This document shows, one piece after another, positions 52,770 to 61,566 of a DNA stretch of 64,000 bases. How positions within the stretch are numbered: position 1 is the first letter of the stretch; the number at the start of each line of letters is the position of its first letter. The stretch comes from Sphingomonas sp. SUN019 (GTDB lineage: Bacteria > Pseudomonadota > Alphaproteobacteria > Sphingomonadales > Sphingomonadaceae), in assembly GCF_024758705.1 (NCBI RefSeq), contig NZ_CP096971.1, positions 1,116,001-1,180,000 of the forward strand, in the 5' to 3' direction. The notes under the pieces are model-generated. The model was not told the DNA's origin, did no database searches, and worked only from the letters and a program-made list of their open reading frames with translations. A program made the position numbers and the translations under genes.

Positions 52770-54782
52770 ATGAATTTTGGTCGCTTGCCTATTCTGACGA
52801 CAAGCAGCGCATTGACGCTATCGGTCGCCGCGACCGCGTGGTTGTCCGCGCCCGCGGTCGGCGCTTCGCCCGTGCTGGCGTCGCAATTCATTCCGGCTGC
52901 GACGCAGGCGGTTCCCGCCGCGATCCAGGCCGGATCGAACGTGTCGGTCCCGACCAGCGCACCCGCCCCCAGCCCGGCGCAGGTCGCCGGCGACCTGACC
53001 GTCACCGCGCGCGATCAGCCGGTGTCGGCGTTCCTGCGCGACCTGTTCGGTCGGGTCGGTCGCCCCGTCGTAACAAGTCCGAACCTGACCGGCACCGTCA
53101 ATGGCGTGTTCCGCGGCGGCGTGAACAAGATCTTCTCCGACATCGCGCGCGCGTTCAACCTGATCAGCTATGATGACGGCGCGGCGCTCTACGTCTATGC
53201 CGCGAACGAAGTGCAGGTGCAGACGCTGAACGTCGGGCAAGCGACCGCGCAGCGGGTCGCGCGGCAGGTCACGTCGCAGCGTCTGAACGACCGGCGCAAC
53301 TACGTGCGGATCGCGGCCGACGGCAATCTCGTCGCCAGCGGCACGCCGCGCTTCATCCAGCAGGTCAGCGGCATGGCGCAGGGATCGGGCGCGAGCGCGG
53401 CGACCGGCCCCGGCGCACCGCTCGGCGGCGGCTATGGTTTCGCACCGCCCCCGCCCGCCGTCCAGCCGCTCGAATTCCGCGTCTTCTATCTGAAATACGC
53501 GCGCGCCGAGGACACCGTGACCACCGCCGGCGGGCGCGAACTGCGGCTTCCCGGCCTTGCCACGATCGTGCAGAACCTGGTGCTGGACCAGCGCCCCGGC
53601 GGCAGCGCACTGTCGGGCACGTCGTCGAACCAGCTAGGCGCGCGACTCGTGCGACAAAGCCAGCCACGGCTGAAGGGCTACGGTCTCGATTCGGTTGCGC
53701 CCAACCTGGCGCAGACGCCTTTGCTCGGCCTGCCGACGCCGGGGCAATATCCGGGGCAGAGCGATGTGCTTGGCTACAGCGGCGGCGATGTCGCCGCGCC
53801 GCTGACGTCGGACATCGTGCGGATCGAGCCCAACCCCTATCTCAACGCGATCATCGTGCGCGACGTGCCCGAGCGCATGGCGGCATATGATTCGCTGATC
53901 CGCGCGCTCGACGTGGAACCGCAGGTGATTGAGGTCGAGGCGACGATCATCGACATCAACACCGACAAGGCGCGCAAGCTGGGCATCAACTGGCGCTTCG
54001 GGTCGGGCGGGTTCGGGTTCCTGTTCGGCAACGGCACCGCCGACGATCTCGGGCTGTTGCGGAACGGTCAATCTCGCCGTGACAATACGACGAACATCAC
54101 GCCCTCCGCTGAAGGAGGCACGATCTCCACGATCATCGGCAGCCAGCGCGAGTTCCTCGGCCGTGTCACCGCGCTGGAGAACAAGGGCGTCGCGCGTGTC
54201 GTATCGCGTCCGCAGATCATGACGCTGTCGAACGTGGAGGCGGTATTCGACCGCACACGCACCTTCTACGTCCGTGTCGCGGGCCGTGAGGAAGTCGACC
54301 TGTTCAACGTGACCGCGGGCACCGTGCTGCGCGTCAACCCGCACGTGTTCCGCGATCACGACCAGACGCGCATCCGCATGATGGTCAATATCGAGGACGG
54401 CAGCATCAGTCCCAATTCGATGGTCGAGAACATCCCGATCGTCGACCGCGCGAGCGTTTCGACGCAGGCGATGGTGCTGGACGGCGAAAGCCTGTTGCTG
54501 GGCGGCATGACGATCGACGCCGACAGCGACAACGTCACCAAGATTCCGTTGCTGGGCGACATTCCTTTGCTCGGCAATCTGTTCAAGACTCAGCAGCGCA
54601 ACCGTTCGCGCACCGAACGCCTGTTCCTCATCACGCCGCGGCTGGTGTCGCTCGGCGCGCGGGTCGGTCCGACCACCGTCACCTCGTCGACGCAGGTATC
54701 GCCGACCCCCGTGACGCCGATGCAGACCGCGCCGCTGCCGCCCGCGACGACGGCCCAGCCCGCCGGGAGCATGATGCGGTGA
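52770..54782 (+). CDS. sctC: T3SS secretin SctC
   Basis: A 670-residue outer-membrane secretin. A signal peptide (about residues 1-37) is followed by an N0-like domain (VTARDQPVSAFLRDLFGRVG, GGVNKIFSDIARAFN), ring-building domains and the C-terminal beta-barrel with the secretin signature region IPIVDRASVSTQAMVLDGES and LLLGGMTIDADS. There are Gly/Pro-rich inserts around residues 205-230. Its presence shows the cluster is an injectisome, not a flagellar locus. The stop overlaps the sctD start. Confidence 0.93.
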   Translation: MNFGRLPILTTSSALTLSVAATAWLSAPAVGASPVLASQFIPAATQAVPAAIQAGSNVSVPTSAPAPSPAQVAGDLTVTARDQPVSAFLRDLFGRVGRPVVTSPNLTGTVNGVFRGGVNKIFSDIARAFNLISYDDGAALYVYAANEVQVQTLNVGQATAQRVARQVTSQRLNDRRNYVRIAADGNLVASGTPRFIQQVSGMAQGSGASAATGPGAPLGGGYGFAPPPPAVQPLEFRVFYLKYARAEDTVTTAGGRELRLPGLATIVQNLVLDQRPGGSALSGTSSNQLGARLVRQSQPRLKGYGLDSVAPNLAQTPLLGLPTPGQYPGQSDVLGYSGGDVAAPLTSDIVRIEPNPYLNAIIVRDVPERMAAYDSLIRALDVEPQVIEVEATIIDINTDKARKLGINWRFGSGGFGFLFGNGTADDLGLLRNGQSRRDNTTNITPSAEGGTISTIIGSQREFLGRVTALENKGVARVVSRPQIMTLSNVEAVFDRTRTFYVRVAGREEVDLFNVTAGTVLRVNPHVFRDHDQTRIRMMVNIEDGSISPNSMVENIPIVDRASVSTQAMVLDGESLLLGGMTIDADSDNVTKIPLLGDIPLLGNLFKTQQRNRSRTERLFLITPRLVSLGARVGPTTVTSSTQVSPTPVTPMQTAPLPPATTAQPAGSMMR

Positions 54783-55894
54783 GCGTCGATACGCCCATCC
54801 TGCGCGTGCTGAACGGTCGGCTGGCCGGGACCGAACGCGCGCTCCCGGCTGCGGGCACAGTCTCGATCGGACATCAGTTCTGGCAGGACGTGGTGATCCG
54901 CGATTCCGCCACGAAGGGCATTGCGGTCGACCTGACGCTAGACACCGAAGCCCGCGCGCAGATCAACGTGCTGGAAGGCAGCGCGACGTTGCTCGGCTCC
55001 ACGGTCGAGGCGGGCGGGACGGCGTTGCTCCCCCCGTACGTCCCGTTCACGATCGGCGGCGTCGCGCTCGCCTGGGGCGACCGCGACAGCGACCGCTGGA
55101 GCGACGCCACCGGCCTGGTCGCGATGGTCCCTACCCCGCCCGAAATGCCGCCCAGCGCGCGCGATCATGCGCTCGCCGCGGTCGGCCGCGCGGGGGCCGG
55201 GCTGGAGGGCGTCTTCACGCGCAGCCGCATCACGATGATCGTCGCGGTGGTCGGGTTCCTGATCCTGGCCAGCGTCGCGATGCCGGTGGTCGATGCGCTG
55301 AACCTGCGCGGCGATCCCGCGACGCGGGTGGAGCGCGCGATGCGGACCGCCGGCCTCACCGGCCTGAAGGCGCATCAGGACGGCGATCGCCTGACCGTCA
55401 CCGGCGTCGTCAGCAATGAGGCGCAACGCGCGAAGGCGACCGAGACGCTGCGCGGCACCGGGATCGACGGAACGCTCGCGGTGCAGACAAGCGCCGAACT
55501 GGCGCGCGCCGCCGCGGATGTGGCGCGCATTCAGGGCTTGCAGGCGGTGGCGCGGCCGATCGCGCGCACGGCGGTCGAGCTGCGCGTGACGCCGCTGGAG
55601 CCAGAGCAGGAACAGAAATTGATGCAGGCGGTACGCGGCGACGTGCGCGGCCTCACTCGCCTGGCGCTGCGCGACGATTTGCCGCCGGTCGAGGAAATCC
55701 CGCTGAAGACCGTGCAGGACGCGACCAAGAAGGTTTCGACCGTGGTCGCGGGCGATCCTTCATTCATCCAGACGGTCGACGGCGCACGCTATTTCGCGGG
55801 CGCGATGATGCCCAGCGGCCACCGGCTGGTGACGATCCAGGGGAACACCGTGTTCCTGGAAAAGAACGGGCGTGAGACCCGACTGACGTTTTGA
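54779..55894 (+). CDS. sctD: T3SS inner-membrane ring protein SctD
   Basis: A 371-residue bitopic protein. The N-terminal about 145 residues form an FHA-like cytosolic domain (LRVLNGRLAGTERALPAAG). One transmembrane helix lies near residues 158-178 (MIVAVVGFLILASVAM). The periplasmic part contains BON/ring-building repeats (LTVTGVVSNEAQRAKATETL). The protein forms the outer ring of the inner-membrane platform and connects to SctJ and SctC. GTG 54779 overlaps the secretin stop. Confidence 0.85.
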   Translation: MSVDTPILRVLNGRLAGTERALPAAGTVSIGHQFWQDVVIRDSATKGIAVDLTLDTEARAQINVLEGSATLLGSTVEAGGTALLPPYVPFTIGGVALAWGDRDSDRWSDATGLVAMVPTPPEMPPSARDHALAAVGRAGAGLEGVFTRSRITMIVAVVGFLILASVAMPVVDALNLRGDPATRVERAMRTAGLTGLKAHQDGDRLTVTGVVSNEAQRAKATETLRGTGIDGTLAVQTSAELARAAADVARIQGLQAVARPIARTAVELRVTPLEPEQEQKLMQAVRGDVRGLTRLALRDDLPPVEEIPLKTVQDATKKVSTVVAGDPSFIQTVDGARYFAGAMMPSGHRLVTIQGNTVFLEKNGRETRLTF

Positions 55895-55932
55895 GCGTTA
55901 CACACTGACCTGAAGCAAGAAGGAGCAAGTAG

Positions 55933-56244
55933 ATGTCCAACAATACCATCACGAGCGGCCTCAGCACGATGGCCACCGCCCCCCTGACCGGCAACCGCAT
56001 GAACAAGGGCGAGAATCCCGGCACCTGGTTCGAGGCGCTGGCCGACGCATGGGGCCAGACGCTCGACGGCCAGGCGAACCGTATCGAACAGATGTCGAAT
56101 TCGGTCAGCCAGGGCGGCGACAACCCGTCGCAGATCACGCAGCTGACCGCCGAATCGCTCAAGATGAGCTTCCTGTCGAACAGCTCGTCCAGCTCGATCG
56201 ACAGCGTCGGCAAAGCGCTGGAAACAATGGCGCGCAAGGGCTGA
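55933..56244 (+). CDS. sctF: Probable needle filament protein SctF
   Basis: A 103-residue, cysteine-free, helical protein with a strong ribosome site (AAGGAGCAAG). The sequence has two helices joined by a turn (GGDNPSQI), then LTAESLKMSFLSNSSSSSID and VGKALETMARKG at the C terminus. Size, position between sctD and sctI and helix-turn-helix pattern fit a needle subunit, which polymerises through its C-terminal helix. The homology is weak, so the name is an inference. Confidence 0.6.
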   Translation: MSNNTITSGLSTMATAPLTGNRMNKGENPGTWFEALADAWGQTLDGQANRIEQMSNSVSQGGDNPSQITQLTAESLKMSFLSNSSSSSIDSVGKALETMARKG

Positions 56245-56271
56245 TCTTCGAGAGGTTAAGGGAGAACGATC

Positions 56272-56670
56272 ATGTCGATCGAAGCCATTGCGGCGTCCGC
56301 CGCAGGGATGGGTGCAGGGGCGATGCCCCCGCCCGAGACGATCCAGGCCGGCCCTGGCGCGTCGATTGCCGACATCACCAGCTTCCAGTCGTCGATGACG
56401 GCGGGCGGCGCAAACGGTATCGGCGGTTCGGACGCATTGCCGCCGGCGATCAAGGCGATGTTCACGCAGTTGGAAAAGGTGAACGGCGAGGCCAAGGGCG
56501 TCGCCGAATACGCCAATGCCGCCTCTGCAAAGGGTGCGGACATGACGCCCGGCGAGGTCGTCAATCTGACGATGAAGTGCCACGAATTCATGTTCCACTG
56601 CCAGCTGACGTCCAACATTGCGAACCGCACGTCGGACGGCATCCAGCAATTGTTCCGGCAGCAATCGTGA
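56272..56670 (+). CDS. sctI: T3SS inner rod protein SctI
   Basis: A 132-residue protein. The N-terminal 80 residues are Gly/Ala-rich and flexible. The C-terminal region (VVNLTMKCHEFMFHCQLTSN, then IANRTSDGIQQLFRQQS) matches the SctI/YscI C-terminal helix that forms the rod connecting base and needle. Position directly before sctJ supports this. A good ribosome site (AAGGGAGAACG) precedes the ATG. Confidence 0.8.
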   Translation: MSIEAIAASAAGMGAGAMPPPETIQAGPGASIADITSFQSSMTAGGANGIGGSDALPPAIKAMFTQLEKVNGEAKGVAEYANAASAKGADMTPGEVVNLTMKCHEFMFHCQLTSNIANRTSDGIQQLFRQQS

Positions 56671-56690
56671 CGATCGGGCGGCGAGAGGAC

Positions 56691-57461
56691 ATGATGAACG
56701 ACTGGCGGAAACGGCTGCGTCTGGCGCTCGCCGGCTTCGGCCTCGTCCTGCTCGCCGCCTGCGGCCGCGCCGAACTTTACGGCAAATTGTCGGAAGCGCA
56801 GGCCAACGAAATGATCGCGGTGCTGCAACGCGCCGGGATCGACGCATCGAAGGACGACGGCGGCGAGACGGGGTGGAATATCTCCACCGCAAAGAGTGAT
56901 TTCGGCCGCGCAGTGGAGGTGCTGCAATCGCAGGGCTATCCGCGGCAGGACTTCGCGACGTTGGGCAGCTTGTTCAAAAAGGAGGGGTTCGTATCCTCGC
57001 CGACCGAGGAACGAGCACGCCTCAACTGGGGCCTGTCCCAGGAACTGTCGCGGACGCTGACCGAAATCGACGGCGTCGTACAGGCGCGCGTGCATCTGGC
57101 GTTGCCCGAAGACGCACCGCTCGCCGAAACCAAGGCCCTGGCCTCGGCGTCGGTATTCATCAAATATCGCCCCGGCACCGACATCAACGCGCAGGTCGGC
57201 AAGGTGAAGGCGCTGATCGTCAATTCGATCGAGGGGCTGAAATACGAAAATGTAAGCGTGGAAACTTTCCCCGCGCAGCCGATGCCAGTCGCGGCGGCGG
57301 CACCGTCAAATGGAGATTCCGGACTGCAACTGGGCGGGCTGGCGATCCTCGGCGGCATCCTGGCGCTCGGCGCGCTCGGCTATCCCGGCTTCCGGCGCTG
57401 GCAGCAGCGGCGCGCCTCGGCGGCGCGGCGCGACGTGGTGCAGCATGAGGTCGGGCCGTGA
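56691..57461 (+). CDS. sctJ: T3SS inner ring lipoprotein SctJ
   Basis: A 256-residue lipoprotein with a signal peptide and lipobox LLAAC (Cys about residue 24). Ring-building motifs follow: LYGKLSEAQANEMIAVLQRAGI, LGSLFKKEGFVSSPTEERAR, LSRTLTEIDGVVQARVHLAL and KVKALIVNSIEGLKYENVSV. A C-terminal transmembrane helix (about residues 213-230) anchors it in the inner membrane. It is the FliF/PrgK counterpart. The long open frame upstream is not coding. Confidence 0.94.
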   Translation: MMNDWRKRLRLALAGFGLVLLAACGRAELYGKLSEAQANEMIAVLQRAGIDASKDDGGETGWNISTAKSDFGRAVEVLQSQGYPRQDFATLGSLFKKEGFVSSPTEERARLNWGLSQELSRTLTEIDGVVQARVHLALPEDAPLAETKALASASVFIKYRPGTDINAQVGKVKALIVNSIEGLKYENVSVETFPAQPMPVAAAAPSNGDSGLQLGGLAILGGILALGALGYPGFRRWQQRRASAARRDVVQHEVGP

Positions 57462-57967
57462 GCGCCGCCGCCGCAGAACGTGCGGCGCTGGCCGCGATCG
57501 GGCAGGATCTGGTCGAACTATCGCGCGACGCCGGAGAACGGCGCGCGGCGGCGTTGCTGGGGCCGGTGGCCGAGCATCCGAAGGGCTGTTTCGCCGACCT
57601 GGTCGCCGCGCCTGACTGGCTTCGTCTGCCCCGCGAGGAGCAGACCGGCATCGCTCGTCGCGCCGCGTTGCTGGCGATGGCTCCCGCGATCGATGCGTCG
57701 ATCGACGGCGACTGGCTGGGTGATTTGGCGCGACTGGCCGATGAGACGACGCTCGACTGGGCGATCGGACTGGCGCGCGACGTGCCCGGCGCTGGCATCC
57801 CCGCCATCGTCGCGGCGGATGTCGAGGCGACAGGGTTCGCGTTGATGCGCGCCGCGCTTCCCACGACGCTCGCCGCCTATCTCGACTGGGCGCCCGACAA
57901 CGATACGTCCGTGCCGTCGGCGCTCGCCGAGTTCTGCGTAGCGCGGGCGGCGGAGGAAGCGGCATGA
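57458..57967 (+). CDS. sctK: T3SS sorting-platform protein SctK (probable)
   Basis: A 169-residue, Ala/Leu-rich helical protein starting at GTG 57458, overlapping sctJ. SctK proteins are poorly conserved; the identity is based on size and fixed position between sctJ and sctL, plus a weakly recognisable central WLRLPREEQTGIARRAALL. It would link SctQ pods to the inner-membrane ring. It overlaps sctL by four bases. Confidence 0.65.
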   Translation: MSAAAAERAALAAIGQDLVELSRDAGERRAAALLGPVAEHPKGCFADLVAAPDWLRLPREEQTGIARRAALLAMAPAIDASIDGDWLGDLARLADETTLDWAIGLARDVPGAGIPAIVAADVEATGFALMRAALPTTLAAYLDWAPDNDTSVPSALAEFCVARAAEEAA

Positions 57968-58569
57968 GCAACTTTCTCCTCCTCCACGCCGATCGCGCCG
58001 CCACTCTGCTGGCCGACGATCCGATCGTCCCCGCCGATGACGTGACGCGGTTCGGCGACGTGACGGCGTTGCTGGACGCCGCGACGACGCTGCGCGACGA
58101 CGCGCAGGAGGCGCACAATGCGGCGTTGGCGGCGGCGCGCGAGGAAGGATTCGCCGCGGGCCATGCCGAAGGCCGCGCCGCGGGCGAGGCGAGCATCCGC
58201 GACGAACTGCTCCGCCTGGCGCAGGAAGACGCGGTGCGGGCCGAAGCGCAGCGCGCCGACCTCGCCAAACTCGCGCTGGAGGTCGTCCGACGGATCGCAG
58301 GAACGATCGGCGCACCCGATATGATCGCGGGCATCGCGGCGCAGGCCGCCGCGCAAGTCGCGCCTGAAACTGCCGCGACCGTCCGGGTTCATCCCACGGT
58401 CGTCGTACGGGTTACCGAACGGCTCGCAGGGCTGCGCTACATCGCGGTCGAGGCCGACGACACCCTCGCCCCCGACGATTGCGTCGTCGCGACCCCGCTC
58501 GGCCGCACGCACGCGGGCCTCGACACGCAGATCGCGCAGCTCGAACGCGCGTGGGGCTTGACCAAATGA
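57964..58569 (+). CDS. sctL: T3SS stator protein SctL
   Basis: A 201-residue FliH/YscL family protein. A helical coiled-coil region with REEGFAAGHAEGRAAGEAS (residues about 58-76) is followed by the C-terminal domain LALEVVRRIAGTIG, TVRVHPTVVVRV and a regular ending DTQIAQLERAWGL. It holds the ATPase SctN to the sorting platform. Both ends overlap neighbours by four bases. Confidence 0.82.
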   Translation: MSNFLLLHADRAATLLADDPIVPADDVTRFGDVTALLDAATTLRDDAQEAHNAALAAAREEGFAAGHAEGRAAGEASIRDELLRLAQEDAVRAEAQRADLAKLALEVVRRIAGTIGAPDMIAGIAAQAAAQVAPETAATVRVHPTVVVRVTERLAGLRYIAVEADDTLAPDDCVVATPLGRTHAGLDTQIAQLERAWGLTK

Positions 58570-59912
58570 CGCTCGACACGGTTCAGCCATCGCCCCCCGT
58601 TTCTGGCGCGATCGACGACCTGATCGCCTCGCTCGGCCGCACCGTCACGGTCGAGCGGCGCGGGCGGCTGGTCGAGGTGCTGGGCACGACGTTGAAGGTG
58701 ACCGGCATCGCCGCGCGGATCGGCGAGACGTGCGAGATCATCGAACCGACGTCGGGCGACAGCGTGATGGCGGAGGTTGTCGGGATCGCGGGAAACGCCA
58801 CGATCCTGACTCCGCTGGGCGACGTGCGCGGTCTTTCCCCCGACGCAGAGGTGCTGGTGCGCGGCGGCGAGGACCGTGTTCCTTTTGGCGACGCCTTGCT
58901 CGGCCGCGTGCTCGACGGCCGTGGCCGGCCGATCGACGGCAAGGGGCCGCTGCCCGCGGGCCTCAAGCACCGCCCACTCCACGCCGCCGCGCCGCAGCCG
59001 ATGGAACGCGCGCTGATCGACCGGCCGATGGAAACCGGCGTGCGGGCGATCGACACGTTGCTGACGCTCGGCGAGGGCCAGCGTATCGGCGTCTTCGCGG
59101 CGGCGGGCGGTGGCAAATCGACCCTGCTCGGGATGCTGGCGCGCTTCGCCAAGGCCGAAGTGATCGTCATCGCGCTGATCGGCGAACGCGGGCGCGAGGT
59201 GCGCGAATTCATCGAGGATGCGCTGGGCGCGGACGGGCTGTCGCGCTCGATCATCGTCTGCGCCACGTCCGACCGCGCCGCGATGGAGCGCGTCCGCGCG
59301 GCGCACCACGCGACCGCGATCGCGGAAGGGTTTCGCGCCGAGGGCCGCCGCGTGCTGCTGCTGATGGATTCGGTCACGCGGTTTGCGCGTGCGCTGCGCG
59401 AGATCGGGCTGGCGGCGGGCGAACCCGCGATACGGCGCGGCTTTCCCCCATCGGTCTTCGCCGAACTGCCGCGACTGTTCGAGCGCGCGGGCAATGACGC
59501 GACGGGGTCGATCACCGGCGTCTATACCGTGTTGCTCGAGGATGAGGACGGCGGCGATCCGGTCGGCGAGGAAGTCCGCTCGATCCTCGACGGGCATATC
59601 CTGCTGTCGCGCAAGCTGGGATCGGCCGGCCATTATCCGGCGATCGACGTATTGGGCAGCCTGAGCCGCCTGTTCCCGCGCCTTGCGACACCGGCGCACA
59701 AGACCGCCGCGACACAGGTCCGTGCATTGATGGCGAAGCATTCAGAGATCGAATTTCTCGTCCAGGTCGGCGAATATCGCGCCGGGGCCGACGCCGTCGC
59801 CGACCGCGCGATCGCCGCCAAGCCGGAAATCGAGGCATTGTTGCGACAGGACGCGACGAAAGTCGCGCCGATGGCCTCCTCGCTGTTGTTGCTCAGGAGC
59901 GTCGGCGGATGA
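58566..59912 (+). CDS. sctN: T3SS ATPase SctN
   Basis: A 448-residue F1/FliI-type ATPase. The Walker A reads FAAAGGGKSTLLGML, Walker B VLLLMDSVTRFARALREIGL, and the arginine-finger/C-terminal region GSAGHYPAIDVLGSLSRLFP. It strips chaperones and unfolds substrates at the export gate. The ATG at 58566 overlaps sctL. The N-terminal beta domain (residues 20-95) and LIGERGREVREFIEDAL are complete. Confidence 0.95.
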   Translation: MTLDTVQPSPPVSGAIDDLIASLGRTVTVERRGRLVEVLGTTLKVTGIAARIGETCEIIEPTSGDSVMAEVVGIAGNATILTPLGDVRGLSPDAEVLVRGGEDRVPFGDALLGRVLDGRGRPIDGKGPLPAGLKHRPLHAAAPQPMERALIDRPMETGVRAIDTLLTLGEGQRIGVFAAAGGGKSTLLGMLARFAKAEVIVIALIGERGREVREFIEDALGADGLSRSIIVCATSDRAAMERVRAAHHATAIAEGFRAEGRRVLLLMDSVTRFARALREIGLAAGEPAIRRGFPPSVFAELPRLFERAGNDATGSITGVYTVLLEDEDGGDPVGEEVRSILDGHILLSRKLGSAGHYPAIDVLGSLSRLFPRLATPAHKTAATQVRALMAKHSEIEFLVQVGEYRAGADAVADRAIAAKPEIEALLRQDATKVAPMASSLLLLRSVGG

Positions 59913-60370
59913 GCGCGCTGATGGATCGTCAGCGCCAGGCGCACGATCTGGTCCGGCTGCGCGAGGTCCGGATGCGCGCCGCCGCCAATGCGCTGGCCGA
60001 AGCGCGCGCCGCAACGCTCGCCGCCGAACGCATGCGCGCCGAGGCCGACAGCGCCGCCGATATCGCGGCGTCCAGTCACAATGTCGCGCGTGCCGGGCTG
60101 GCCGCCGATCCGGCCGAGGCCGAACGGTTGCTCGCGGTGCTCGATCAGCGGCGCTTCCAGCGCTCGATCGCGATTCAAGCGCTCGCCGATGCGCGCGATG
60201 AGGAGCACAAGAAGCTGGAAGTCGAACGCGGGCGGCGCACCGCGGTGATCGTGGCGCGCGCGCGCCACGACGTGCTGGCCGATCAACTCGGCGATCTAGC
60301 GCGGCGGATCGACCGGCAGGACGAGGAACGCACCGCGCTCGACGCGGAAGACATCAGGAGGTTTCGATGA
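59909..60370 (+). CDS. sctO: T3SS stalk protein SctO
   Basis: A 153-residue protein, almost entirely alpha-helical and rich in Arg, Ala and Glu (RLREVRMRAAANALAEARAA, RFQRSIAIQALADARDEEHK), consistent with a two-helix coiled coil of the FliJ/YscO type. It would insert in the centre of the SctN hexamer. Assignment rests on position right after sctN and on coiled-coil character. Confidence 0.75.
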   Translation: MSALMDRQRQAHDLVRLREVRMRAAANALAEARAATLAAERMRAEADSAADIAASSHNVARAGLAADPAEAERLLAVLDQRRFQRSIAIQALADARDEEHKKLEVERGRRTAVIVARARHDVLADQLGDLARRIDRQDEERTALDAEDIRRFR

Positions 60371-61014
60371 CTCAGGTGAGCGGCAGCCACGACACTGCCC
60401 CCGCACAACGCCCGGCCGCGCGCCCGCAGGCGTCGCGTCCGACCCAACCCGACGACGTCCGCGCGATGAGCGACGCCTTCGCCGCGGCGCGCGCGAAGAT
60501 GAAGCCGGACGGGATGAAGTTCGAAGGGCCGCCGGGGAAACAGGGCAAGGCGACGCTCGCCAAGGGCCTGCCTCTGGAGGCGGATCGCAAACCCGCCGAC
60601 GCTTCGATGAGCGCCGCCTTCGATCGCAAGGTCGCCGAACGCCAGCAATCGGAGCGTCAGGCCGACGGACAAGGTTTGGCCTTGCCGGGCCAGGCAGCGC
60701 CCCCGCCGCCCGTGATGCTTGCGATGATGCCGTCGCCGCAGGTCGATCCCGGCGCCTTCGCGCAGATGCTAGCCGATCTGTGGACGCGCGAGAACGGCAA
60801 GGGCGCAAAGGAAGTGCGCGTGAAGTTCGGGGCCGACGCCTGGCCCGCCACCGACGCGCTGCTGATCCGCAATGCCGCGGGCTCACTCGACATCTCGGTC
60901 GGCATGGCGAGCGGCAGCGGCGCGTTTTCGCCCGACGGGCTGGACGAACATCTGTCGAATGCCGGGCTGAACGTCGGATCGTTTGCGGTCCTGCCGTCCG
61001 GCGTCATGTCCTGA
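60367..61014 (+). CDS. sctP: T3SS needle-length/HpaP-like protein SctP
   Basis: A 215-residue protein. The N-terminal about 110 residues are low-complexity, Pro/Ala/Gln-rich (QRPAARPQASRPTQPDD). The C-terminal 90 residues form a compact domain (FAQMLADLWTRENGKGAKEV, DALLIRNAAGSLDISVGMAS). This layout matches ruler proteins of the SctP/HpaP kind, which set needle length and interact with SctU. It is the last gene of the rightward operon. Confidence 0.72.
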   Translation: MTQVSGSHDTAPAQRPAARPQASRPTQPDDVRAMSDAFAAARAKMKPDGMKFEGPPGKQGKATLAKGLPLEADRKPADASMSAAFDRKVAERQQSERQADGQGLALPGQAAPPPPVMLAMMPSPQVDPGAFAQMLADLWTRENGKGAKEVRVKFGADAWPATDALLIRNAAGSLDISVGMASGSGAFSPDGLDEHLSNAGLNVGSFAVLPSGVMS

Positions 61015-61029
61015 TCCGCAACGGATCAG
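61011..61029. terminator. Hairpin spanning two convergent stop codons
   Basis: A perfect 8-bp stem CTGATCCG / CGGATCAG with a CAA loop. The stop codons of sctP (61012-61014) and mscL (61026-61028) lie within its arms. No T-run follows, so it is a weak or bidirectional terminator at best. Confidence 0.45.
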
Positions 61030-61454
61030 ACTCGCCGCGCCTTCAATTCGTCGCGAATTTCGCGCAGCAACAAGACATCGGCGGGATCAGCGGCCGGTGC
61101 CGCTTCGGGTTTCGGCACGATGCGGTTCACCGCGCGGACCAGCAAAAAGATGATGAACGCGACGATCACGAAATTGACCGCTTGCGTGATGAATTCGCCG
61201 TAACCGAGCAAGGGCACGCCGGCCTTCTTCAGCGCGGCATAGTCGGTCGATCCGGCAAGATTGGCGGGAACCGGACCCATCGTGACAAAATAGCTGGAGA
61301 AATCCAGCCCGCCGAACAGCTTGCCGATCACCGGCATAATGACGTCTTCGGTCAGCGACGTCACGATCTTGCCGAACGCCGCGCCGATGATCACCGCCAC
61401 CGCCAGATCGAGCACGTTGCCGCGCGCGATGAACGTCTTGAACTCCTGCAACAT
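61026..61454 (-). CDS. mscL: Large-conductance mechanosensitive channel
   Basis: A 142-residue MscL. The first helix [21 protein letters not shown] and the pore segment [20 protein letters not shown] are typical, as are the second transmembrane helix [20 protein letters not shown] and the C-terminal cytoplasmic helix [13 protein letters not shown]. It opens under turgor stress. ATG 61454 has AAGGGA ahead; the frame's extra nine codons upstream are unsupported. Confidence 0.95.
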   Translation of the reverse strand: MLQEFKTFIARGNVLDLAVAVIIGAAFGKIVTSLTEDVIMPVIGKLFGGLDFSSYFVTMGPVPANLAGSTDYAALKKAGVPLLGYGEFITQAVNFVIVAFIIFLLVRAVNRIVPKPEAAPAADPADVLLLREIRDELKARRV

Positions 61455-61566
61455 CTGCAAGTCCCTTCGCCATTGCCTCAATTGACAGGCTAATCGTCGA
61501 TTGCCCCTTCGCCAAGCGCCGATGGTGTCCTATATGCGTGATACAGACCGTTGGAGGATCATTCTG

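Larger units (their letters stand above)
44968..61014. other. Type III secretion system (injectisome) gene cluster
   Basis: Two divergent operons encode every core injectisome part recognised here: export apparatus (sctR, S, T, U, V, plus a FliO-like protein), secretin (sctC), basal ring (sctD, J), needle and rod candidates (sctF, sctI), sorting platform (sctK, L, N, O, Q) and ruler (sctP), together with a LuxR-type regulator and a lytic transglycosylase. No flagellin, hook, rod or motor gene is present, and a secretin is. Base composition matches the neighbours, so there is no sign of very recent transfer. Gatekeeper and hydrophobic translocators were not recognised. Confidence 0.92.

Noticed and set aside
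44968..61014. The cluster as a flagellar locus, given FliO, FliP, FliQ, FliR, FlhA and FlhB similarity
   Set aside because: A secretin, SctD and an SctI/needle set are present, while flagellin, hook, rod and motor genes are absent.
61487..61505. GGCTAATCG-T-CGATTGCC near mscL/lemA as another T3SS operator
   Set aside because: Its spacer is one base rather than three and the flanking genes are housekeeping; probably chance.
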